Assembly (NCBI GenBank): GCA_951804985.1 | Contig: OX638130.1 | Location: 105,722,040-105,786,039, forward strand | From: Dryomyza anilis | Taxonomy: Eukaryota; Arthropoda; Insecta; Diptera; Dryomyzidae | Direction of reading: 5' to 3' | DNA: 64,000 nt | In this document: positions 46,646 through 56,421 of the stretch, piece by piece | How positions within the stretch are numbered: the first letter of the stretch is position 1 | How the letters are laid out: every line of letters begins with the position of its first letter | The notes under the pieces: generated by a model | The model's database searches: none | The model's input: the letters and a program-made list of their open reading frames with translations, nothing else | What the model was told of the DNA's origin: nothing | Program-made: the position numbers and the translations under genes

Positions 46646-46659
46646 TGAAGCCTTGGATA

Positions 46660-47411
46660 GTTGGTACATTTTGTTCTCAGACAACAAATCCATAACTACT
46701 GCCGTTTTCTCAATAAATCAACGGTAATATTGCGGTCACTTTAGGACTTTTATGGTCATATATCTCGTAAAACTGACGTGATAGGACATAAGTTTGTTGG
46801 GTGAAATTTGGTTAGTTTACTCAAGGATTCTAAACAAAATTATCAAATCTTTGTCACTAAATTTAGTGTCGCAGTGTGATATTGGATCGTTTACATATTA
46901 GCTCGTTGTTCGTTCATCTGTTCGTTTATTTGTTTCTCCTTTTTTCAACATTTTGTACTATTAAACGTCAATTTGTTCATCAATAGACGGTTGATAGAAT
47001 TATTTTATCATTCTTTTTGCTCGTCTATTTATTTAGTCTTCAATTTATGCATCAGTCTATATATTAGCCTTGATCTGTCTTCCCATGCGTTCGGTTCATT
47101 ATTCGTACATTTATACGCAATTATATCCGTCTATTTGTCCGTCAAATATTCGTTCCTCTGTCCAACTTTCTGTCCGTTCAGCTGCACGTTCGTCCGTCTA
47201 TTCTCGTTTGTTGCTGTCAACAATCACGGGGCCAATGTCTCACTTGATTTTTTCATTTTCATTTATTTTTTAGTTTATTTTATAATGTTTTTTTCACACC
47301 TCTTTTATTTGCATTTTTTACAAACGTCTGGCCTTTGTTGCACCTCCGCTGCACCCGCAACATTGGATCGTCCTAACATTGAAATTTAAATAAAACTTGT
47401 TTTACCAACAG
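46660..47411. other. Noncoding DNA upstream of the Ubr3 exon
   Basis: Repeated 'cgttcatc/tcgttcgtctatt' simple-sequence words at 46,900-47,210. A usable splice acceptor (ttttaccaacag) ends at 47,411, so this is taken as the intron before the Ubr3 coding exon. Confidence 0.45.
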
Positions 47412-47499
47412 AAACAACTAAAACAACAACATTAATAGCAATAACAAAAATAAAAAACAATAAAAAAAAAACTTTAAAAATTGAGCCTTGCTGTGCAAC

Positions 47500-48133
47500 A
47501 TGGATGAAGATGAAAATTTGTCCAATGGCGACATAAATAACGATGATGCCACCACCACTACCACCAACAATATGAGCGATGATCTCGACTCTGATGTTGA
47601 ACTATTGCAGATGGTGCATCTGCCGGAGAGCAGCAGCAGCAGCACCTCGCTGCCAACACATCAACGAACAACATCATCATCGTCGGCGGCAGCAGCGTGC
47701 GTTGCACCGTTGCATGCTACAGATCCTGCCGTCGATTTAAATGCCGGCACTATTGCCATTGCCGATGCACGTCAATTTGAATATTGGACAGAGTCGGGCG
47801 GAGGCGGCGGCGGCAGCAACAGCAGCAGCCGCATTGAAACCGATGATGACGTCATTGGCGATAGCGGTGGTGCGACTGGCGGCAGCGCCTCTACGTCGGG
47901 CGGTGCAAAACCAACATTTTTCTTTGGCACCTCCTCGTTTAGTTTGCGCAGTCGCAAAGAGGTGGCTGCACTCGTCAATGCCGAGTGTTGTCGTGGCGGT
48001 GCCACGCCTGATTTGGATTCGATCATGGATACGCTGTTTAATCCCGGCACACCCATTGACAACTCTGATAATATCGAGTGGATACGTTGGCTGATTGCAG
48101 GTGGTCGGACGCCGCAGGAATTTGTCAAAATTG
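47500..48133 (+). CDS. Ubr3: Ubr3, UBR-box E3 ubiquitin ligase, first coding exon (partial)
   Basis: The exon runs from the acceptor at 47,411 to the donor ATT G|GTGAGT at 48,133/48,134. The ATG at 47,500 (caacATGg) gives 211 codons plus one base. The N-terminal ~150 residues are acidic and then Ser/Ala/Gly-rich low complexity. The part from about residue 155 is conserved-looking: FSLRSRKEVAALVNAECC, TPDLDSIMDTLFNP, then NIEWIRWLIAGGRTPQEFVKI. The last block aligns with human UBR3 EWCKCLLAGGGGYDEF, which directly precedes its UBR box; the zinc-binding UBR box should begin in the next exon. That exon was not found up to the right edge, so the intron exceeds 15.8 kb. UBR3 is a RING-type N-end-rule-family ligase; fly Ubr3 has been linked to Hedgehog signalling and Diap1-dependent cell survival. 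Assignment rests on this one block, so it is good but not certain. Confidence 0.78.
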
Positions 48134-48179
48134 GTGAGTAGTGGTGAAGTTGAATACATGGGTGGGTTTTTTCAATGTT

Positions 48180-48385
48180 TCTTTTTGGCAGGGTTTGCGA
48201 TGTTACATAAATGTAGTGGATTTACTACTATTGCATTTAATACAAGCAAAGTAAATAAAAATATCGAATAGGAATATTGATATTGCCAAACGAACCGAAT
48301 AGTTTTGAATTTTATCCGAAATATAGAAAATGCATTGAATAAAGTAGTAGTCACCAGCAAGAATCACACGATTGATGTAAAGCAT
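48180..48385. other. Start of the long Ubr3 intron
   Basis: AT-rich; nothing recognised. Confidence 0.4.
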
Positions 48386-48388
48386 CAA

Positions 48389-48831
48389 CAATCAACACAA
48401 TTTTGTCGAATATCAATAAATGAGGGGAAATTTCGCATTGACACAAATATGTAATAAAAGAAAATTTTATTTTTATGTCAGTCTTAGTATAAAATTTCAA
48501 AAATCATCGTCGATATTTGTTGACGACGCGAACATCAAAAACATACATCAACTTTTGTGCTAATACAAACTGAAATTGATACAATTCAGTCAATCGTGTG
48601 ATTCGAGCTTTAGCATATACAGAATACAAAATATAAAAACCAAAAAAATGTATGTATATTGTCGATGCTCGAATTATCGATTAAAATTGACACTCAATTT
48701 GGTTGATGATTTTTTAATTATTGTTTTGAAACTGAAAAATATAAAATTTCCTGTTATGACCAACTTGTGTCAATATGAAATTTCCACGTATTTATTGATT
48801 TTTAACCAAATTGTGTTGATTGCTCAGCAGT
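48389..48831. mobile_element. Foldback/MITE with ~75 bp inverted repeats in Ubr3 intron
   Basis: The left arm caatcaacacaattttgt ... aatcaataaatgaggggaaa ... gcattgacacaa is matched in inverse on the right (ttgtgtcaatatgaaatttc ... atttattgattttt ... caaattgtgttgattg). No coding capacity. Only one copy noticed in the window. Confidence 0.7.
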
Positions 48832-48834
48832 GTT

Positions 48835-49430
48835 AACATTTATCGTCAATGCAAATGGAGTAGATTTGGAAAATTTAGGGAGTAGAAATGGGTAAAAAGC
48901 AGTAGAATTGAAAATATAGCAAAATGTAGTAGATTGTATGTAAAAGGTGTAGACAATTTACTATAGGAGTTAATTTCGGTGAAAAGTGATTAGTAATATG
49001 CATAAGGGTATTAGATTTCACACAAATTAATGAATATGGATATTCATTTCTGATTTTATGGATTTTCAATAATGTTGATGTATATTTAATTATAACTTCT
49101 ACAATTTAAAGATCAGAGAAAAGAGATTACATTAATTTTAAAGATAATCGATCACAGTTATTAGAAAAATTATAATATGAACATTTTTTTTGGGTCACTA
49201 AGATATTTTTCTCAACAGAGTTTAAAAAATAGTAATCAAATTTAGCAAAGGAAGTAGATTTCAGTAAAAATAAGTAGAAATTGTGAGAAAGGAGTAAAAA
49301 AATGTGAATACCGGAGTAGATTTAAAAAATATGTGAGATGTGAAATGGAGTAGATCTACTCCGATCGGAGTAAAATGAGAACAATGTTGCTCTTGCTTTT
49401 CATTAATCGTGTTAATTTATATCAGGGCTT
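48835..49430. other. Ubr3 intron, no feature recognised
   Basis: 'gtagat/gtagaa' words recur (ggagtagatttggaaaattt, gagtagatctactccgatcg), suggesting an old degenerate repeat. Nothing firmer. Confidence 0.35.
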
Positions 49431-49439
49431 GAAAAGATC

Positions 49440-50090
49440 CGGATTTAAGAGTGAAAGGGTATATTCAGTTTGGTACGCCATTTGTAACACCCAGAAGGAA
49501 GCATCTCCTGTATAGAAAAGTATATATATTCTTGATCAGCATTACCTCCTGAGTCGATTTAGCGATGTCCGTCTGTCTATCTGTCTGTCTGTTGAAATCT
49601 TGATTACAGAAGAACTAAAAGAGCTAAATAAATGAAACTCCAAATTTAGATTACTTATATATCTACGCTGTCTGTCAGTGAAAATGGGCATGATCAGCCC
49701 ATAATGACCTGTGAACCGACCACTTATGTTCAAATACCTCATATAAAACATACATCTACTGGTGAATTTTACTGCATACGTGCTTAGGTATACATTTTTG
49801 TTTAAATATATATTGACTTCATGCTCAAATACATGAAAATAATGTTTTCCCGTGAAACGACGTGTGATTGAAAAAAAAAATCGTAATTCGGTACACCTAC
49901 CCATTTGTAAATATGGGTATCAAATGAATGAAAATTCTTCAGCTATTAAAATTTTGTAGTTATTTTCAGGATTCGTATACCCTGGTGACCTATATACCAC
50001 TTTGAATGGTAACCACACATATGTGTAGGGTATTTATAGTCGGCTTGGACCGACTATAATTTTGATAATCCTAACTATCATAATAACACC
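49440..50090 (+). repeat. Dispersed repeat family G, longest copy
   Basis: About 650 bp with landmarks tttgtaacacccagaaggaa, aagtatatatattcttgatc, gagtcgatttagcgatgtcc, gaaaatgggcatgatcagcc and accctggtgacctatatacc. A hairpin tatagtcgg/ccgactata lies near the 3' side, followed by ttttgataatcctaac. It matches 20,680-21,600 collinearly and 4,640-4,800 in inverse. MITE-A inserted at its right edge (TA at 50,091). Confidence 0.75.
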
Positions 50091-50092
50091 TA

Positions 50093-50377
50093 AAGGGTTT
50101 TTCAACAGGGACGCTACAAAAGTAGAGCGACAGGGACAGAAAACGACGTCATATTTCTTGCCGCTCTTTTGACATTTCTCTTCAGTAAGGTTTGCCATTT
50201 CATGATGGAAAGATACAAATTCGAATTTCGGTAGTAAATTTTAATAATTTTGACTCGTGGTTGGCTCGTATATCTTTCCATCATGAAATGGCAAACCTTA
50301 CTGAAGAGAAATGTCAAAAGGCGGTAAGAAATATGGCGTCGTTTGCTGTCCCTGTCGCTCTACTTTTGTAGCGTAAT
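50093..50377 (-). mobile_element. MITE-A copy 2, with long inverted arms
   Basis: Starts aagggtttttcaacaggg after TA. The arms (acagggacagaaaacgacgt ... catttcatgatggaaagata) are inverse copies of about 120 bp around a short centre. On the minus strand the centre encodes MERYTSQPRVKIIKIYYRN, a mariner transposase N-terminus. The right end stops at ...ttttgtagcg, so the outermost ~19 bp of that terminus are missing. Confidence 0.8.
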
Positions 50378-50379
50378 TT

Positions 50380-51290
50380 CAATGGTATTTATCGGTTTTT
50401 AAAATTATTCCTTCCAACCCTTTAACGGCCGAGAACTGCTGTATAACCTTTGGTTAAAATGTACATTGTGAAAAAAATTCACCGTCTTGGATCTGGAAGC
50501 TGTTTTCTTCCATGTACTGAATTAGTCATATGGGCGAGAAAATGAAATAGCATAAGAGCGTGATCAAATCTAATTTTAATGTTTTCTTTAGACCAGAACA
50601 ACTCTTCAGAATATAATAGATTTAATCAATAACTACCGCATTAAAAACGACTTAGAATTGGCTTGAATTAAATCCATAGTTTGGAGACTACAAAAAACCC
50701 AGCCCTGCTTTATATTGAAAAGTCAAAATCACTTAAACAATATTTTCACACAAAATTCAACTAAATCGTCATCTGAGAATTAGTGAATATGAAATAACAA
50801 ATATTAGTTTATGAAATTATGTTGATCGATTTGAATTGATTTAACTTAAAATAAAAGTGAATCAAAAAAGTCAAAATAACGCCTACACTTTTTTTTTACC
50901 AAATTAGAAATTTACGTTGCTGTTATGAATTCTCTTAATATTTTTATGATTTCTAAAGAGACACACCACATGAAAAAAAAAAAACAGTTTGAGGCTAAAC
51001 TGGATATGGAGCAAAAAAAAAAAATCACCTTTTCGTTTTTTGTATTGTTCTACATGGTAATTCCAAACCTTTGATCTATTGTATGAAAGATTTGAACATT
51101 TATATTTTTGTATAAAATATATCACCCAATTCATTTTAAACATAACAAAATAGTTTCGTGTAGATTTGCAGAAAAAATGTTAGTTTTTATTGTTTTTCTC
51201 TAATCCGAGTCAATTGTGTATAGAGCAAACTAATTCTCAGTATATGAGTCATTTCGGAAATGTAATCGGGTTTGATACTAGACTAAAAGC
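50380..51290. other. Ubr3 intron, no feature recognised
   Basis: AT-rich noncoding DNA. Confidence 0.4.
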
Positions 51291-51291
51291 C

Positions 51292-51562
51292 TTATTCTGT
51301 ATTCCGAATGAACGAAAACAAATAGAAGATTATTTGAATTTAATGCTTGTTTGGCTTTTAAAAAATGCACAATAGTTAAAATGACGTCACTTTCATCTAA
51401 TACAGCCTAGCCTATAAACGAAATAAAGTCGACTTAAAAATAGTATCAGCTTTTTTGACAATTTCCTCATATATTTATTTGCCAAAAAGCTGATACTATT
51501 GACTTTATTTCGTTGATTAGTTAGGCTGATATTCTTTCGTATCGAAATACAGAAAGTGGTTA
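51292..51562. mobile_element. Family F element, copy 2, with a nested hairpin
   Basis: Left gtattccgaatgaacgaaaa, right ttcgtatcgaaatacagaaa. The centre holds a second inverted pair (acgaaataaagtc ... atagtatcagctttttt and aaaaagctgatactat ... gactttatttcgt), which is absent from the copy at 24,937-25,108 and looks like an insertion. Confidence 0.6.
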
Positions 51563-51569
51563 TAAAAAA

Positions 51570-52470
51570 AGTAATGTTTAATGCTAATTTTTTGAAAAGT
51601 AAAAATAACAAATGTTTTCAATTTTTTTTGTATTTGTTTTTAGAAGTCACCCTCATCACCCTAACCTATGACACTATTCAAGATCTTTCGAGAACAAGGG
51701 CAGTCGTTAACTAGTAGATATTAAAATAAATGCATATATTTTTTACTGATTAAAACAGAGTAGCGTCATTTCAACAGAGTAGAGTCACTCTAACCGTATC
51801 ATATGTTCGCATAAATGGGGAGGTTTAGGTGTGAAGTACGAGGTCTCAATAATAACACAATAAACTTTTCATTGTCGCAGCTCGTCTTAAAAGCAATTTG
51901 CAATGCAAAAATATAATTTTCACCTATTTAATGAACTGGCTGGCTTTCTATACCGCATTTTTGCGAACAACGTTGCACTTGGCGCTTGGCCATCGTCATG
52001 AATGAAGTCTAAAAAGCAAAGAGTGGAAAGAGAGATAGTGTGTGTGTGTGAGAGAGACAACGAAAAGAGTGCAATTTTATAGCATTTGTTGTTGTTGTTG
52101 TATTTTTAATTTGCAATAACGAAACAGCTGTTGATCGAACAAGTCGATGCCCTCGATGGAGTGTTTCTCTCAAACGTTCGTTGAAAGATTAGCAATGGTT
52201 TTTAAAACCACATTGTTTGTTGTTAATTTTTTTCAATTCTTATTGAAGCGCTCTTATCAAAGTGCATTTTTAGTTATTGTTGTGTTAATTCTTGTCTGAT
52301 AATTCATTCATTCAATTACGTAGTAAGTACGTAAAATGCAAAAATATGCAGCGTCCGTTGGACGAGAGCAACGCATTGCATCAGTAAAACCAACAACAAC
52401 ATTAGCAACAATAACAACAACAACAACAATAATCATCTATTCAACCAACCAACAATTTTCAGTTCATTGA
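51570..52470. other. Ubr3 intron with GT/GA microsatellite and CAA-rich sequence
   Basis: tagtgtgtgtgtgtgagaga lies at about 52,035. The part 51,930-52,460 is more complex (gttgcacttggcgcttggcc, caacaacaa tracts) and might be regulatory or a noncoding exon. No donor or acceptor pair was assigned. Confidence 0.3.
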
Positions 52471-52477
52471 TATTAAT

Positions 52478-54279
52478 CAGGGATTGAAACCGAAAGTTGT
52501 AATGGTTTCGATTTTGGTTTTATTACTCATTTCGTTTCATTTTTGTTCATATTTTTAATATTTTAATAATTGTCGTGCTAAGAAGAAATAACAAACCATA
52601 AAATGGATTTTGGATATTTTTTTATTTTTTATTATTATAAACGTTTTTTTAATATCGCACAAAAAAAATATGAAATTAATATTATTTTTTAATATAAATT
52701 GTTTTTAATGTGAATTTTAAGGATCCAATAGTTTATATCGTCACTGTCATGCCAAAGTGGCGAATGTGCATTTTTAAAAATGTTGGGAAATCAGATTTTA
52801 AAGTGTGAAGTGCTTTAAAAATAAGCAAAATAATATTTTTTTCAATTTTTTCTGTTATTTTGGTTTATTCGTCAATTATTATAACGTATATAAAATATCT
52901 TTAGTTTTGGACAACCTACTGAATTATAAATACGAATTTTCTGAGGCTATATCCTGATTAAAACGCAAATATTTTTGTTTTTTAAGCTATAACTTTTTGT
53001 TAGAGCAAGATAAAATAGTACTGTAGAGACATTAATTGTTTGCTTTTAAAGCACCTATCGATCAGCATCATTAATTAAAAATATTTTGCCAAACATTAAT
53101 TTGCCATTTGTTATTTGCAGAAAAAAATGTTTGGCAAAATATATTTAAATGATGATGCCAATCGATAGGTGCTTTAAAAACAAACAATTAATACCCTTAC
53201 ACCACTATTTTATCTTGCACCAATAAAAACTTATAGCAAAAAAACGAAGAAATTGAAAATCTTGTCATGCCAAAAGGGCGAATCTTTTCGTTTTTTTGCT
53301 ATAACTCTTGAATAGTACAAGATAAAATAGTGGTGTAAAGGTATTAATTGTTTGTTTTAAAAGCACCTATCGATCTGCATCAGTAATTAAAAATATTTTA
53401 CCAAACATTAATTTGCCATTTGTTATTTGCAACAAAAAATGTTTGGCAAAATATTTTTAAATAATGATGCCAATCGATAGGTGCTTTAAAAACAAAACAA
53501 TTAATACCTTACACTTAATATCTTGCACCAATAAAAAATTATAGCAAAAAAACGAATAAATTGGAAAAATTGAAAATCTTGTCATGCCAAAAGGGCGAAT
53601 CTTTTCATTTTAATATTTTTAAATAATGATGCCAATCGATAGGTGCTTTAAAAACAAAACAATTAATACCCTTACACCACTATTTTAAATTGCACCAATA
53701 AAAAATTATAGCAAAAAAACGAATAAATTGGAAAAATTGAAAATCTTGTCATGCCAAAAGGGCGAATCTTTTCATTTTTTTGCTATAACTCTTTAAAGTT
53801 ACAAGATAAAATAGTGATGTAAAGGCAATTATTATTATTAATATTAATTAATTATTAATTCCAAATGTTCATGTTTCAAAGTGTCTTTAATATGGAACCA
53901 AGGCGATAGAACTATGATGAACCGAATGGCAAGAAAACGATAATATTGCATTTTCATTCAGTTCGAGGAAATATTTCAAATCTGAAGTCTGTAGCTTATC
54001 GCGAAGTTAGTTTAAAACCAATTACAAAATTTGTACCGAACAGACAGACAAGAAAGCAACCTAATAATAACGTTTTAAAAAAGGATATCGGTTTATATAT
54101 AAATTAGTTTTTTTATATTTTAAAAACAACGCTTTTTGAACGAAATCTTTTATATATATTTTTGTTAACGATTTTTACTGATTTTTGTAAAACGTTGTCG
54201 CTTACATTTTGTTTTTATTTCAAAAATGAAACAGTTTTAAACAAACGGTTATCTGTTCAATTTGTGGTTTCTATCCCTG
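52478..54279. mobile_element. CGGTTT-family element, 1.8 kb
   Basis: Begins cagggattgaaacc and ends ggtttctatccctg, inverted ends with one mismatch. Sequences near both ends share gtttcgattttggttttatt- and aaatgaaacagttttaaac-type text with the element at 56,422-58,041. The interior carries the hairpin array at 52,980-53,830. No open frame resembles a transposase. Confidence 0.6.
52980..53830. repeat. Tandem array of palindromic units
   Basis: Each unit has gcacctatcgat ... atgatgccaatcgataggtg as inverted arms around attaatttgccatttgttat. Outer arms are caagataaaatagtggtgta / tacaccactattttat, and units are joined by gtcatgccaaaagggcgaat. The joiner occurs three times (about 53,263, 53,578 and 53,746), with a weak fourth at 52,747. 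Units are about 310 bp when complete; the third is shortened to one arm. Confidence 0.85.
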
Positions 54280-54284
54280 AAATA

Positions 54285-54860
54285 AACACAAACAATATTA
54301 ATACAAACACGCATAACAACAAAACGCATTGATTCAGGAAAAGTTTATTGACCGTATTTGCAGTTGATGTTGTTGTTTGTGTTGCCTCTGTCTGTGTTTG
54401 GTTGTTGGTTGGCAAGAAGATCACCATGGTTTTTGTCTGCGTGTTCCACCACCTCGCCTCCATTTTTCTGCACTACCCTGCTGTCATCGTTTGCCTTGCT
54501 TTACCTTGAAATGACAACACTTGGCAGTCAGCATTCAACGAAAATCATATCATTTTCACTGCGCGCATTCCTTGCCAAGTTCTTTTTATTTTTTGTTGTC
54601 TTTTGCTGTTGGCAATTATTGTTACATTGCTGCCAATACAACATCTTGTATTTAAACAATCAATCAATTAATTATAAAATCATTTATCATTTTTACAATA
54701 TTTTATTAGTTCAACGGCAGCAGTCAATTTATTTTATTCTTTTTTTTGTTGTTCGTTTTATAAAGAATTATTTACATATAGGTAACTTTTTCTCAAATAT
54801 AAATTGTTATATTTTGATTGTGGATTTTACTTATGTTTATTAAAAAAATACAAAATTTTC
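54285..54860. other. Ubr3 intron, no gene recognised
   Basis: The sequence is fairly complex (ccatggtttttgtctgcgtg, ttgccttgctttaccttgaa) and holds an open frame, but there is no family resemblance and no codon pattern. Confidence 0.3.
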
Positions 54861-54861
54861 C

Positions 54862-55498
54862 CGAGTGGAAATTTAGTTCAGGATGCGATCATAGTCTGAT
54901 CAGGTAGCCTGATTTTAAATCATTCAATGATCAGAGGGTTTTAATCAGTGTCTGGTTTAAAACGTAACGCTATTCGTAACGCTATTCAGCTTGCCTGATC
55001 AGGTTTTCTGATCTTACCCTTGTATAATTCGATGTATATTTAAATTCTTCTTAAACAGCTTTTACCAAATTTTGAGACCTTTCAAACAAAAAATAGTTTT
55101 GTGAATATTGCAATAACTTTGGCAATAACAAAAAGTCAACGTTTTGAGTATAAATGAGATATTTCAAATTTTTAAAAATATTGAGAATTTATATTTCCTT
55201 TGCATTTGAGTTTAAAATATATTTATTAGAATAATTTTGCTACCCAATTTTATTATAATAGGTTTTTAATATAATCTCGATCATATTAATACGATATGCA
55301 ATCAGTTTTTTTTTTCCAGATCAGCATTTTCTTTAGAACAGTATTTTTTATCAAGGTTGAATCAGGTTGCTTTACGTGGTTGATATTAGGATCGACCCTG
55401 ATCATTATCATTTCAGGTGGCCTTTGGTAGGGATGCCTTATCGTATTCTGATCAGAGACGGATGCGAAATAAGGCTAACCTTAACAAATTTCCACTCG
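54862..55498. mobile_element. TIR element with cgagtggaaattt ends (~640 bp)
   Basis: cgagtggaaattt at the left is perfectly inverted at the right (aaatttccactcg). GATCAGG words recur inside. The internal stretch at 54,990-55,065 (gcctgatcaggttttctgat, atttaaattcttcttaaac) is similar to 63,915-63,990, so a second copy starts near the right edge. Confidence 0.6.
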
Positions 55499-55814
55499 CG
55501 TACGTTCAGTATTTTCCGACTTATATGACCATGACCAAAACTCCTAAACAAAAGCAAAGCGCGGATTCAAATAAATCAATCAGGAATAGAAAGATTTAAA
55601 AAATTTTAAGTTTTTCTGAAAGCTCAAATGATGATTATCCTGAAAAATAATGTTCTTGAAAATTATTGGAAGCTATTCAAAATTATACATTCAATGATAT
55701 TCATTAAACGCGGATTCACAAAAGTCGGTAATGGCCTTGTGGATTTTAAAAATACTAGGCTCTTCTGAGAGACAGTTTTTAGTTTAGTTTACTTTGAACT
55801 TATAATCATACTTA

Positions 55815-56382
55815 GGGCTGGTTTTACAGTGGTAGTTTAACTAGATTTGTGGATTAAACGTAGTTTAATCTCAGAATTCAGTTTTACAGTTTAAACGTCT
55901 TGCGTTGACCGTTTAAACTACCTTTAAAATCTTAATGTTTTTGACAAATACTATCCACAAGAATAAGAGTTGCACTCTTTTTGAACTATTCGTCCACGCT
56001 CTCTGTTTCTTGTTCCCGCATTGTCTGTCGGCATGTTTGTGTTCTGTTCGTTTTCTTGTATTTCAGCATTGTATAAATCAAAAATCTATCCTCACATGTA
56101 CTGAAGTTGCTCGACCTTTTGTATATTTCATTTATTTTATTAATATAAAATCTATTTTCAATGTTTTGATTTACAAAATGTTTGCATAAAATTATCAGCT
56201 GTTCCAAACGAGGGAAATAATCGATAATTTGTTGACATTTGCCATATGTGTCCGACTTGACTCAGTTCATTTTAAACTTTCACTGTAAAACAGCTATCAA
56301 AGTTAAACGTCGTTTAAATTTATGAGACGTTTAATTAAACAAAGGTTAGACTAGGTTTAAACTAGTACTGTAAAACCGGCCC
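55815..56382. mobile_element. PIF/Harbinger-like TIR element with TTA target duplication (568 bp)
   Basis: Begins GGGCTGGTTTTACAGT and ends ACTGTAAAACCGGCCC, inverse with one mismatch. TTA stands directly outside both ends. GTTTAAAC words are frequent inside. No transposase. The ends and 3-bp duplication suit PIF/Harbinger but differ from the GGGTGTG family. Confidence 0.7.
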
Positions 56383-56421
56383 TTAAATTACTTAAATGTA
56401 GTTTATTTAAACTACGTTTAA

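Noticed and set aside
47488..47499. Start of Ubr3 at the TTG at 47,488
   Set aside because: The ATG at 47,500 has a good start context (caacATGg) and the codons before it have no support.
47741..48159. Alternative frames on both strands across the Ubr3 exon
   Set aside because: Only the frame starting at 47,500 contains the conserved block and ends at a consensus donor in the right phase.
54358..54843. 161-codon open frame in the Ubr3 intron
   Set aside because: Hydrophobic, T-rich composition without family resemblance, inside an intron of the same strand; no donor or acceptor supports it as an exon.
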